Positions 27,258-34,919 of a stretch of DNA of 64,000 nt are shown here, in pieces. The notes beneath the pieces were generated by a model. That model was given only the letters and a program-made list of their open reading frames with translations, made no database searches and had not been told where the DNA came from. Positions within the stretch are counted from its first letter, which is position 1, and each line of letters begins with the position of its first letter. This DNA is from Enterococcus timonensis (GTDB taxonomy: Bacteria; Bacillota; Bacilli; Lactobacillales; Enterococcaceae), in contig NZ_FNVY01000004.1 in assembly GCF_900104595.1 (NCBI RefSeq), forward strand, positions 310,001-374,000, read 5' to 3'. The translations under genes were made by a program, and so were the position numbers.

Positions 27258-27809
27258 CGATTCGAGATTTTCTTTCGTTTGTTCATCTAACAATTCCCGT
27301 AAAGGTTGCAGACGGGAATCTGCAAAAAACTTTTTCCCATAATTTAAATTAAATTCATAATCAAAATTCTCGGGGTTCTTTCCTTGATTGTGCTGCAAAA
27401 TCGTTTCCGCTTTATCTAACGCTTTAATTAAATGAGCTTCCGGACTGGAATTCGTTTGATATTCAGCAAAAATTTCTCGGAATTTTTTTTGCATCTCTAA
27501 CGGTAGGGCATTTGTTATTTGTTCAAACACTTGATTTTCTTCTTGGTCTTTCATTTTTTTATCTGGAAGACTGGCCGCAGAAATATCACCGGTGACACTC
27601 TCAGCTAAGTCATGGATTAAGGCCATCACTAAAGCTTTTTGTCCATCAACTTCTGGAAATTGCGGCAAAAAACAAGCGGTCATCAGCGCTAGACGCCAAG
27701 AATGTTCCGCTGTTGTTTCTTGACGACCGTCATGATCCCATGCTGTGCGCAATGTTTTTTTCAATGGTTCCACAAGTTGTAAAAAGTCGAGAATGGCAGC
27801 GTCGTTCAT
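27255..27809 (-). CDS. HD-domain hydrolase (YfbR/HDDC2-like)
   Basis: 184 residues of the HD_3 type. Metal ligands are visible as His36 (AEHSWR), His66-Asp67 (IHDLAE) and an Asp near 131 (ALDKAE). Homologues with this spacing are 5'-deoxynucleotidases that act on dNMPs, but substrate cannot be assigned from sequence. It directly follows the HesB-like gene on the minus strand with no gap. Confidence 0.82.
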   Translation of the reverse strand: MNDAAILDFLQLVEPLKKTLRTAWDHDGRQETTAEHSWRLALMTACFLPQFPEVDGQKALVMALIHDLAESVTGDISAASLPDKKMKDQEENQVFEQITNALPLEMQKKFREIFAEYQTNSSPEAHLIKALDKAETILQHNQGKNPENFDYEFNLNYGKKFFADSRLQPLRELLDEQTKENLES

Positions 27810-28166
27810 TTATTCCCGTCCTCGAAAGTCAACGATGCCCACATTGCCATCTACTAAGCCGGAGACACTATTTAAAACTAGATTTTGATAACGAGGATTG
27901 ACGGTTAAACTTGGACTTTCGCCGATGTAATCAGCAGAATATCCTTTAATGCCAATCGGTCCCACCTCAGAATCAAGCTGCGTGCCGTAATCTTTGAGAT
28001 CTTGCGTTTTATCGACAACTAAAATGCGAAAAGAAATATCTAATGAACAAATACCGAATTTGGAAAATTTTCCGACGCCATCGTCAAGATCAAGTAAAAG
28101 GGCGGTCTCGTCGTTTAAATAAGGTTGTAATTTTGCAACTGCTTCTGGACTTAATGTAATTTTCAT
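27810..28166 (-). CDS. HesB/YqkB-like Fe-S biosynthesis family protein
   Basis: 118 residues of the Fe-S_biosyn (HesB-like) fold: KITLSPEAVAKLQPYL at the start and a strand-rich middle. Only one cysteine (about residue 39) is present, so the three-Cys cluster site of A-type scaffolds (IscA/SufA) is missing, as in the YqkB subgroup. Role unknown. AAGGAGGGATCAAT precedes the ATG. Confidence 0.78.
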   Translation of the reverse strand: MKITLSPEAVAKLQPYLNDETALLLDLDDGVGKFSKFGICSLDISFRILVVDKTQDLKDYGTQLDSEVGPIGIKGYSADYIGESPSLTVNPRYQNLVLNSVSGLVDGNVGIVDFRGRE

Positions 28167-28186
28167 ATTGATCCCTCCTTGCCCTA

Positions 28187-28214
28187 ATCATACGAGGAAT
28201 AAGCGGACTTGCAA
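28187..28214 (-). promoter_or_regulatory. Promoter of the HesB-like/HD operon
   Basis: Minus strand TTGCAA and TATGAT, 16 bases apart, directly upstream of the HesB-like gene. Confidence 0.6.
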
Positions 28215-28239
28215 AGATATTTGCCTAAGATTTTGGTCC

Positions 28240-28304
28240 TTGAAAAATTTGCGAAATAGCGGTAAAGTGAATGTGTTCTCAATTACTGATGAATATTCTC
28301 AATT
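28240..28304 (+). promoter_or_regulatory. Promoter and 20-bp direct repeat before DUF1858-DUF438
   Basis: TTGAAA (28240-28245), 17-base spacer, TAAAGT (28263-28268). Downstream, TTCTCAATT occurs twice (28276-28284 and 28296-28304), the second touching the ribosome binding site, a pattern that could bind a regulator. Confidence 0.5.
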
Positions 28305-28313
28305 GGAGGCTTT

Positions 28314-28550
28314 ATGAAAAAAATTAATTTGCAAACGAGTGTCTATGATTTGATTAAACAAGATCCAGAAATACAAAATATAATGGTTGAACTAGGATTT
28401 TCTGATTTGAAAAATCCGGCGATGTTGAACACTGTCGGGCGCTATATGACTTTAGCTAAAGGGAGTCGCTTGAAAAAAATTCCCATGGAAAAAATTACCG
28501 TAGCTTTTTTAGCGGCCGGTTTTGAAATAGAAGGAGCAGACCATGAATAA
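28314..28550 (+). CDS. DUF1858 domain protein
   Basis: 78 residues. DUF1858 pattern: NLQTSVYDLIKQDPEI, then MVELGFSDLKNPAMLNTVGRYMTL. The domain often accompanies hemerythrin or ScdA-type proteins that respond to nitric oxide or iron-sulfur damage. The stop overlaps the ATG of the DUF438 gene, so the two are translationally coupled and probably act together. Confidence 0.85.
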   Translation: MKKINLQTSVYDLIKQDPEIQNIMVELGFSDLKNPAMLNTVGRYMTLAKGSRLKKIPMEKITVAFLAAGFEIEGADHE

Positions 28551-29889
28551 ATTAAATACAGTCGAACGGCAGAAAAAAATTGTCGAGATTTTACAACTCC
28601 TTCACCAAGGAGGCGAATTTGAAGAAGCAAAACGAATTTTCAACGAGTCTTTTGACGGCGTTGATGTGACAGAAATTACCGCCGCTGAACGTGAATTAAT
28701 TCAAAGTGGCTTAAATCCTACCGAAATCCAAAAATTATGTAACGTCCATGCCGCCGTTTTTAAAGGTTCGATTACCGATATTCATCGTTCTAACTACGAA
28801 CACGAGCAACCGGGGCATCCTGTCCATACGTTGAAATTAGAAAATCGCGTCATTACTTCTTTATTAAATGACGAAATTCGCGAAGATTTTGCCAAAATTC
28901 AAGACGGTGACTGGTCACAAAAAGAACGACTAGTTGCCGCCTTAACCGATCTTTTACAAATCGATAAACATTATGCGAGAAAAGAAACTTTATTTTTCAC
29001 TTATATGGAAAAATACGGGATTTCAGCGCCGCCTAAAGTGATGTGGGGCGTAGATGATCGCGTCCGCGAACAAATAAAAGACGCGCTAAATTATTTGCAA
29101 TCGCCAAAAGCCGCTGTCAATCCTCTGGCGGAAAAATTGGAAGTCGCTTTAACAGAAATTGAAGAAATGATTTTTAAAGAAGAAGAAATTATGATTCCCA
29201 TGTGTTTGGATGTTTTTTCGCTTGACGACTGGCAAAAAATTACTGAAGATTCGGCGGACATTGGTTATTCATTTATTCCCGAACCTTTGCCTTGGAAACC
29301 AAGCAAAGACGCTTTGGCCAAAGAAGTTGATTTTGAAGAGCAACGGCAAGAAAATATTAAACGAGCTAAAATGACCACCGATGCGATTCAAGAAAATTTG
29401 CCCCAGACTCCTGAGCAACAACATTTCGACTGGGAGCAAGAAGAAAATTCTGCTAAACAAATTGTTTTTGAAACTGGGATTTTACAATTGGATCAACTTT
29501 TAGGATTGTTTCAAGTCTTACCAGTCGATTTAACTTTTGTCGACCATAAGGACCGCGTAAAATTTTATTCTGAAGGACACAAGCGCGTTTTCCCACGGAC
29601 AAAATCAGTGGTAGGACGCCTAGTAGTGAACTGTCATCCGCCAAAAAGTATGCATGTGGTGCAAACCATTCTTGACGATTTCCGCGCCGGAACTAGAGAC
29701 GCGGCTGATTTTTGGATTGACCTTAAAGGAACGATGGTTTACATCCGTTACTTTGCTGTTCGGGATGCCGATCAAAAATATCTCGGCTGTCTAGAAGTAA
29801 CCCAAGATATTACAGAAATTCAAAAATTAAAAGGCACCAAACGTTTGCTTGAAGAAGACGCCGCTACTGACGCTGCCGCAGAAAAATAA
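28543..29889 (+). CDS. DUF438/hemerythrin/PAS domain protein
   Basis: 448 residues in three parts: DUF438 (about 5-75), a hemerythrin-like four-helix region (about 85-230), and a C-terminal PAS domain (about 310-435) with the motif CHPPKSMHVV. The family is thought to sense redox, oxygen or nitric oxide through haem or di-iron, though this is not established. The same PAS type, with [10 protein letters not shown], occurs in the FMN reductase fusion encoded at 43.1 kb. Confidence 0.85.
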   Translation: MNKLNTVERQKKIVEILQLLHQGGEFEEAKRIFNESFDGVDVTEITAAERELIQSGLNPTEIQKLCNVHAAVFKGSITDIHRSNYEHEQPGHPVHTLKLENRVITSLLNDEIREDFAKIQDGDWSQKERLVAALTDLLQIDKHYARKETLFFTYMEKYGISAPPKVMWGVDDRVREQIKDALNYLQSPKAAVNPLAEKLEVALTEIEEMIFKEEEIMIPMCLDVFSLDDWQKITEDSADIGYSFIPEPLPWKPSKDALAKEVDFEEQRQENIKRAKMTTDAIQENLPQTPEQQHFDWEQEENSAKQIVFETGILQLDQLLGLFQVLPVDLTFVDHKDRVKFYSEGHKRVFPRTKSVVGRLVVNCHPPKSMHVVQTILDDFRAGTRDAADFWIDLKGTMVYIRYFAVRDADQKYLGCLEVTQDITEIQKLKGTKRLLEEDAATDAAAEK

Positions 29890-29890
29890 A

Positions 29891-29933
29891 AAAAACAAAT
29901 CGCCGAATCCAATTTTTCGGCGATTTGTTTTTT
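29891..29933. terminator. Bidirectional terminator
   Basis: AAAACAAATCGCCGA pairs with TCGGCGATTTGTTTT; serves converging genes at 29889 and 29937. Confidence 0.9.
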
Positions 29934-29936
29934 ATT

Positions 29937-30737
29937 TTAGGCAGATAAAATTTGTTGATCGCCTAAGTCTTGACCAGCTTTTTCACTAAATAAATCCATG
30001 ACTTCTTTTGGCGTCAATGCTTTTTTACTACTTTCATCGAGGTCCAAAATAACTTCCCCTTGGTTAAGCATTAACAAACGATTGCCATATTGAATGGCAT
30101 CTTTAATATTATGGGTCACCATAAACGCCGTCAGCTGTTTTTCAGCGATTAACTGGCAGGTGAGTTCCATAACGACTTTGGCGGTTTTTGGATCTAAGGC
30201 GGCGGTGTGTTCATCTAACAATAATAATTCAGGCGCTTTAATCGTGGCCATTAATAAGGTTAATGCTTGCCGTTGTCCACCAGAGAGCAAGCCCATTTTC
30301 ATTTTTAAGCGAGATTCTAAATCAAGATTTAAGCGAGCAACTTGTTCTTGAAAAATTTTTTGGTTTTCTTTTTTCAAAGCTTTCGTCAATTTTTTTCCCG
30401 AACCTCGAAGAGAGGCTAAAGTTAAATTTTCTTCAATTGATAAATTAGCCGCAGAACCTAATTTTGGATCTTGGAAAACGCGAGAAATTTTTTGCGCTTT
30501 TTCTAGTGGAGAATAGTGACGTAAATTTTTCTCTAAAAGTTCTACCGTGCCGCTAGTTGGTGTCATGAGCCCAGCAATAGTCGAAAGTAAGGTGGATTTT
30601 CCTGCGCCATTGCCGCCGATAATTGTCACAAATTCTCCAGGAGCTAAAGTTAAATTAATATTTTTTAGCGCTTGGTGTTCATTTTCCGTACCCGCTTCAA
30701 AAACTTGTTGGACATTTTCTAATTTTAAGACGTTCAT
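29937..30737 (-). CDS. ABC transporter ATP-binding protein (TrpXYZ-type amino acid importer)
   Basis: A 266-residue ATPase. Walker A GGNGAGKST, signature LLSGGQRQAL, and Walker B ending in LLLDEHTAALDP, with His where most have Pro, which is typical of ATPases that pair with BPD_transp_2 permeases of the TrpX/TrpY type. ATG 30737 is seven bases from AGGAGG; GTG 30740 is also possible. It follows the permease gene by 11 bases in one operon. Substrate: probably an aromatic amino acid, inferred from the leader peptide. Confidence 0.82.
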   Translation of the reverse strand: MNVLKLENVQQVFEAGTENEHQALKNINLTLAPGEFVTIIGGNGAGKSTLLSTIAGLMTPTSGTVELLEKNLRHYSPLEKAQKISRVFQDPKLGSAANLSIEENLTLASLRGSGKKLTKALKKENQKIFQEQVARLNLDLESRLKMKMGLLSGGQRQALTLLMATIKAPELLLLDEHTAALDPKTAKVVMELTCQLIAEKQLTAFMVTHNIKDAIQYGNRLLMLNQGEVILDLDESSKKALTPKEVMDLFSEKAGQDLGDQQILSA

Positions 30738-30748
30738 CACTATTCCTC

Positions 30749-31624
30749 CTAATTTTTTTTGCGTAATTTTAATCGTGGCAAACTTAAAGCTAAAATCAAA
30801 ACTAGCGCTGAGGCTAATTTTGTATCGGTTGGTTCGACGTTAAATTCAAAAACAATTCCTAAGATCAAACGATATAAAACTGAACCTACCACAATGGCAA
30901 TCATTTGCCCTAAAAGACCGGCTTTTTTAAATAAAACTTCTCCAATAATCACCGAGGCCAGTCCAATAACAATCGTGCCAATGCCCGAATTTACATCGGC
31001 AAAGCCATTATTTTGAACGAGAAGAGCGCCGGATAAAGCGACGAGTCCATTAGAAATCATGTAGCCAGCAACGCGCATTTTTTGATTGCTGATGCCATTG
31101 GTTTGCGCCATCATAGGATTGTCGCCGGTAGCTCGTAAAGACAAGCCCAGTTCCGTTTTAAAAAACCACTGCAGAACAATTAACACCAAAATTGCCAATA
31201 ACAAACCAATAATAATAACGGCAACTTGTTTTGTGAGACCAGCATTTTGAAGAAAACTAAAAATTGTATTTTCGCCTAGCAAAGGAATATTTGGTGCGTT
31301 CATAATTCGCGAAGTTATGGAAAAAAGTCCCGTCATAGTAATAATCCCTGCTAATAAGGCGGGAATTTTTAAAACTGTGTGTAAAAGGGCGGTGACAAGT
31401 CCAGCAATAGTTCCGCCTAAAAGTCCTAAGAGCGTGGCAACAACAGGCGAGACGCCACTTGTAATAGCTACAGCCGCAATTCCGCCGCCTAAAGGAAACG
31501 ATCCTTCAGCTGTCATATCAGGAATATCGAGAATACGAAAAGTAAGAAAGACACCTAAAGCCAAAAAGCTCCATAAAAGTCCTTGAGCTGTTGCTGATGA
31601 GAGTAAAGTAATAATAGTTTCCAT
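30749..31624 (-). CDS. ABC transporter permease (BPD_transp_2, TrpXYZ-type)
   Basis: 291 residues with about eight helices. GVFLTFRILDIPDMTAEGSFPLGG at the N-terminus and the SLRATGDNPMMAQTNGI coupling segment mark the LivHM/TrpY-like class. Such systems normally have a PF04392-type binding lipoprotein as the first gene; none is present here. The gene is preceded by a terminator and leader peptide (31652-31894) which likely sets its transcription. Confidence 0.82.
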   Translation of the reverse strand: METIITLLSSATAQGLLWSFLALGVFLTFRILDIPDMTAEGSFPLGGGIAAVAITSGVSPVVATLLGLLGGTIAGLVTALLHTVLKIPALLAGIITMTGLFSITSRIMNAPNIPLLGENTIFSFLQNAGLTKQVAVIIIGLLLAILVLIVLQWFFKTELGLSLRATGDNPMMAQTNGISNQKMRVAGYMISNGLVALSGALLVQNNGFADVNSGIGTIVIGLASVIIGEVLFKKAGLLGQMIAIVVGSVLYRLILGIVFEFNVEPTDTKLASALVLILALSLPRLKLRKKN

Positions 31625-31651
31625 AATGACCTCCTAAAAATTTTTTAAAAA

Positions 31652-31683
31652 CAAAAAAATCCACCTAGATAAACTAGGTGGAT
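31652..31683 (-). terminator. Attenuator terminator before the ABC permease
   Basis: Minus strand ATCCACCTAG-TTTAT-CTAGGTGGAT (31659-31683) followed by TTTTTTTGTTTTT. It lies upstream of the permease start, so it would stop transcription before the operon. Confidence 0.9.
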
Positions 31684-31782
31684 TGCACAGAAGCCACCTA
31701 GAATCTACGTGGCCGCAAAAAAAGATTAGCTCACCGTAGATACAAACGCATTGTTTGTATCCACAGTTTCATGAATACAAAC
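31674..31782 (-). promoter_or_regulatory. Chain of alternative hairpins (attenuation relay)
   Basis: Reading 5' to 3' on the minus strand, segments pair with their neighbours: A 31773-31782 with B 31753-31762; B with C 31738-31747; C' 31733-31741 with D 31703-31711; D with E 31693-31701; E with F 31674-31681; F with G in the terminator. Each pairing is 8-10 bp and excludes the next. Confidence 0.75.
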
Positions 31783-31836
31783 CTATCTAAAGTAGCTAAA
31801 GAAAAAGTTATTTTGTTGGTTGAGGTTTGTTTTCAT
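31783..31836 (-). CDS. Aromatic-rich leader peptide of the ABC importer
   Basis: A 17-codon ORF, MKTNLNQQNNFFFSYFR, with AAGGAG eight bases before its ATG. Codons 11-16 are Phe-Phe-Phe-Ser-Tyr-Phe, just ahead of the stop, and the first RNA segment of the hairpin chain begins at the next base. This is the layout of amino acid leader peptides such as pheL. No T-box motif is present. Its function is inferred from structure and position. Confidence 0.75.
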   Translation of the reverse strand: MKTNLNQQNNFFFSYFR

Positions 31837-31866
31837 GAGATAAGCTCCTTGCTTGAATTTTTATTT

Positions 31867-31894
31867 AGTATACCACCTGTCAGAAATTCGTCAA
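31867..31894 (-). promoter_or_regulatory. Promoter of the ABC importer operon
   Basis: Minus strand TTGACG and TATACT with 16-base spacer and extended -10 TGG; transcription would start about 25 bases before the leader ATG. Confidence 0.75.
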
Positions 31895-31982
31895 GAGTTT
31901 TTATGAAAATTTTCAGGAAATTCTTGAAAGTACCACGTAATTTGGGGAAATTTGCGAAACCCTATTTTTCGGCATAAAAATA

Positions 31983-31991
31983 TGGCATAAT
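31983..31991 (+). promoter_or_regulatory. Extended -10 promoter for the efp transcript
   Basis: TGG followed by CATAAT (31986-31991), 43 bases before the small ORF that precedes efp. No strong -35. Confidence 0.45.
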
Positions 31992-32033
31992 GGAACGTAA
32001 TGATTATTTTAACTAAAAAAGGGAGGTTGCTTG

Positions 32034-32132
32034 ATGAATACTTGGCAGGTGAAAAAAATTTTCAAATCAATTTCTGCGCCGGTTTTTGCCTTGAGTTTAA
32101 AAAAGCAAAAGCCTCCGAACAAAAATAAATAG
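32034..32132 (+). CDS. Small basic peptide ORF upstream of efp
   Basis: A 32-codon ORF starting MNTWQVKKIFKSISAPVF and ending KKQKPPNKNK, with GGGAGG seven bases before the ATG, which is a strong initiation site. It lies 41 bases upstream of the efp start and likely on the same transcript. Nine lysines and no acidic residue. The Pro-Pro near its end is notable because EF-P relieves stalling at proline pairs. Not recognised as a known family. Confidence 0.55.
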   Translation: MNTWQVKKIFKSISAPVFALSLKKQKPPNKNK

Positions 32133-32173
32133 TTTTGCTTCATCAAAAATAAAACAACTAAAGGAGAATGAAC

Positions 32174-32737
32174 ATGTTATCAGCAAGCGAACTTAGAGCA
32201 GGTATGACCTATGAACAAGATGGAAAATTAATTAAAGTATTGGAAAGCTCCCACCACAAACCAGGAAAAGGCAACACCGTGATGCGTTTGAAATTAAAAG
32301 ACGTCCGCACTGGATCCGTTGTTGACACCACGATGCGTCCAGAAGAAAAAGTAGAACAAGCGATTTTGGAAACAAAACCTGTTCAATATTTATACACAAT
32401 GGACGACACAGCCAACTTTATGGATTTGGAAACTTACGAACAATATGAAATTCCTGTTGAAGATATTCAAAATGAATTGAAATTTATGTTGGAAAACATG
32501 GAAGTAAAAATTCAATTTTACGGAACAGAAGTCATCGGCGTCATCGTGCCAACGACTGTTGTTTTGCAAGTAGTAGAAACCCAACCATCCATTAAAGGCG
32601 CCACTGTAACAGGGTCCGGCAAACCGGCCACTATGGAAACAGGCGTCGTAGTAAACGTCCCTGACTTCATCAGCACCGGCGAATATTTAGAAGTAAACAC
32701 CGTCGAAGGAACGTATCAAAAACGCGCCACGAAATAA
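32174..32737 (+). CDS. efp: Elongation factor P, second-type paralogue (EF-P2-like)
   Basis: 187 residues with three EF-P domains. The tip loop reads HHKPGKGN with Lys32 at the position modified in other EF-Ps. The sequence ([20 protein letters not shown]) matches the second EF-P type found in many Lactobacillales rather than the canonical QHVKPGKG form, so a canonical efp probably lies elsewhere. ATG 32174 has GGAG seven bases upstream; ATG 32168 is too close. Confidence 0.88.
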   Translation: MLSASELRAGMTYEQDGKLIKVLESSHHKPGKGNTVMRLKLKDVRTGSVVDTTMRPEEKVEQAILETKPVQYLYTMDDTANFMDLETYEQYEIPVEDIQNELKFMLENMEVKIQFYGTEVIGVIVPTTVVLQVVETQPSIKGATVTGSGKPATMETGVVVNVPDFISTGEYLEVNTVEGTYQKRATK

Positions 32738-32752
32738 AGTGATGTGAAAAAA

Positions 32753-32948
32753 AGGATGTCGAAAGTGCGTTGAGCGGTGTAGAGAATTAGGAAAATTTTT
32801 CGAAAATCCCGATTTTGGATTTTTAAAAATTTTATCTATTCTCCTAACCGCTGCACTTGAGACACCGTTAAAAAGGATGTCGAAAGTGCGATTAGAGACG
32901 TAGAGAATTATCTTTTTTCCTAGTCACTGCGCCTAAGACACTGTTTAT
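32753..32948 (+). repeat. Intergenic hairpin repeat, two units
   Basis: Unit 1 (32753-32870) starts AGGATGTC and ends GAGACACCGTT, with its two halves nearly complementary (GAGAATTAGGA opposite TCTATTCTCCTAA). Unit 2 (32872-32948) is a shortened version of about 77 bp. The unit 1 core matches the element at 46912-47035 almost base for base in opposite orientation. Between efp and a GNAT gene; no gene within. Confidence 0.85.
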
Positions 32949-32974
32949 CAAAGTTAGTAGGAGTCTGAAAAATA

Positions 32975-33412
32975 ATGATAATCAGAATTGCTCAGTTATC
33001 TGATACTAAGTACATTCAAAAAGTAAATAATGAGGAGTTGCACTACAACTATTCGTTAGAAAAAACGAAAGAAAAAGTTGAGTTGTTACTTTCGTTAAAC
33101 TGGCAAGTGATTTATGTCGCTGAAATCGACGGAGAATTTGCCGGCTACATTCAAGCACAACAATATATTGGTACGTTTGCCGATTTATTTGTCAATATTA
33201 TGGGACTGGCTGTTTTGAGCAAGCACCAAGGTCATGGTGTTGGAAAAGCGCTGATGGTTAAATCCGAGCAATGGGCTAAAGAAATTGGTGCTGTCGGGAT
33301 CAGATTAAACTCCGGAGCCAAGCGGACTGAGGCCCACAAATTCTATGAAAAAATTGGCTATGAAAAGTCCAAATATCAAGCGAAGTTTCAAAAAATTTTT
33401 ACTGAAGTTTGA
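32975..33412 (+). CDS. GNAT family N-acetyltransferase
   Basis: 145 residues. GNAT motif A is HQGHGVGKALM near residue 88, followed by RLNSGAKRTEAHKFYEKIGY, the usual motif B. Short single-domain enzyme; substrate not predictable. TAGGAG lies 11 bases before ATG 32975. It lies right after the repeat units and before a strong terminator. Confidence 0.85.
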   Translation: MIIRIAQLSDTKYIQKVNNEELHYNYSLEKTKEKVELLLSLNWQVIYVAEIDGEFAGYIQAQQYIGTFADLFVNIMGLAVLSKHQGHGVGKALMVKSEQWAKEIGAVGIRLNSGAKRTEAHKFYEKIGYEKSKYQAKFQKIFTEV

Positions 33413-33433
33413 TTAATGAAAATGAAAATTTTT

Positions 33434-33474
33434 AAAGGCGAAGACATTATTTATTCATGTCTTCGCCTTTTTTT
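33434..33474 (+). terminator. Terminator after the GNAT gene
   Basis: AAAGGCGAAGACAT pairs perfectly with ATGTCTTCGCCTTT, then T residues. Confidence 0.92.
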
Positions 33475-33511
33475 GTGAAATTTTGTATGTTTTTGCCGGA
33501 TCAAAGAGCGT

Positions 33512-34723
33512 CTATTCTTTTTTCTTCTTTAAGGAAATGGTCGTCAAAGTAATGGCGATGATTCCAAGTAAAAAAATTGTCAGCATCATGCCGGTAGAGC
33601 TTAAATATGGTGAAATAATCAGCATCGCCGCACCAACTAATTTGCCTAGTTGGAAAATAGTACCATTTAAAGCGAGGTAAGCCCCGCGATTGTTCATATC
33701 TACTAATTCAGCCAACTTTGCTTGCCGAGTGGGAACGTACAAAAGTTCCCCGATGGACAACACAACGCTTGATAACACCACAATCCAAAAATTTGTCGTA
33801 AACGCCAGCAAGCCAAAGCCTAATGCAAATAAACTGACACCCATTTTAAAAATTTTCGTTGGATTTTGTTTACTGATTAATCTAGCAACAGGAGCTGTTA
33901 AAATAACAATCAAAAAAGTGTTAATGGTCGTTGAGAGGCTGAGCATTTTGACACCGTTCAGAACGATACCGGCAAAGTCCATTGGCTGAAAATTTCCAGC
34001 CAGATGAACGGAGATATAATTATTTCGTTGGTTTTCAATTCCTAAAATCGCAATGCCACCTAGAGTGAAAATAAGAAAACGATGATCCCGGGCAACTTCG
34101 CGATAACTTCTTAAAACGGCGCCCAATCCTAGCATATGACTTTTTTTGCTGACCGCATGGGTTTCATTAATAAAATGATAAGTAAGATAAGTGGTAAGAA
34201 GATTGATAACTAATAAAAACAGCAACAAAACAAAAAAATAATCTTCAAAGAACCAACCACCAATCATAATACCTAACATCAAAGAAAGATTGCTAGCCCA
34301 ATAACTAATTGCATACATAAATGACCGATTTTCCTCAGTCGACACGTCCACCAGCATCGCCTCACTGGCGGGATTAATTAATCCGGAAGCAAGATTTTGT
34401 CCTAGCATCATCACAAATGTCAGCGCAGGATTATAAAACCAAGGGGAATTGACGACGATAATGCCAACGGTTGTAAAACATTTGACAAGTTCACCGCCAA
34501 ATAAAATTTTGCGGCGGCCAATAACATCGGTTAAATGCCCGCCATAGACACCAGCTAAAAATGAAGCGACGACATTAAACATCACGAGTGTGCCAGCGAC
34601 TTCAACTGAGTAAGCTTTGGTAAAGTAAATCGCCATAAAAGGAAAAATCAAGGAACTGCCGAAGCGACTTAAAAACTGAATTTCAATTCTGGTACGAATA
34701 TTTGGATGCAAAGTTTTCCACAT
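33512..34723 (-). CDS. MFS transporter, divergent from an SgrR-type regulator
   Basis: 403 residues, 12 helices. Motif A appears as GGHLTDVIGRRKILFGG after helix 2. Similar to the MdtH/YfiS/SetA-like exporters. The ATG at 34723 has GGGAGG 12 bases upstream, somewhat far; an in-frame TTG-type start at 34807 would add 28 unlikely residues. In E. coli, sgrR is likewise divergent from the sugar exporter setA, so a sugar or drug exporter is plausible. Confidence 0.8.
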   Translation of the reverse strand: MWKTLHPNIRTRIEIQFLSRFGSSLIFPFMAIYFTKAYSVEVAGTLVMFNVVASFLAGVYGGHLTDVIGRRKILFGGELVKCFTTVGIIVVNSPWFYNPALTFVMMLGQNLASGLINPASEAMLVDVSTEENRSFMYAISYWASNLSLMLGIMIGGWFFEDYFFVLLLFLLVINLLTTYLTYHFINETHAVSKKSHMLGLGAVLRSYREVARDHRFLIFTLGGIAILGIENQRNNYISVHLAGNFQPMDFAGIVLNGVKMLSLSTTINTFLIVILTAPVARLISKQNPTKIFKMGVSLFALGFGLLAFTTNFWIVVLSSVVLSIGELLYVPTRQAKLAELVDMNNRGAYLALNGTIFQLGKLVGAAMLIISPYLSSTGMMLTIFLLGIIAITLTTISLKKKKE

Positions 34724-34751
34724 AATGGTTGCAAACCTCCCTTTTTGTAAT

Positions 34752-34787
34752 ATTATAAAAGAGACAAGTTCTTTTAAAAATAGACAA
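34752..34787 (-). promoter_or_regulatory. Promoter and repeats in the MFS/sgrR gap
   Basis: Minus strand TATAAT (34752-34757) preceded by two TTGTCT copies (34762-34767 and 34782-34787) spaced 20 bases. Further TTGTC/TGTCC words occur toward 34860. Possible binding sites of the divergent regulator. Confidence 0.35.
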
Positions 34788-34919
34788 TTTAAAAATTTTA
34801 TGTCCACTTTTATTAAGTAATGGCAGGTGGAAACTTGTCAGTAAGCTAATTTTTGTCCAGCCAGCAGTCGTTTTAGAAAATGAATTGAACAATTAGTATT
34901 TCAAAAGGGGAAATCATTT

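Noticed and set aside
31652..31894. T-box or known riboswitch in front of the ABC permease
   Set aside because: No AGGGTGGNACCGCG-type sequence or other riboswitch core is present; the structure is a chain of short alternating hairpins behind a leader ORF.
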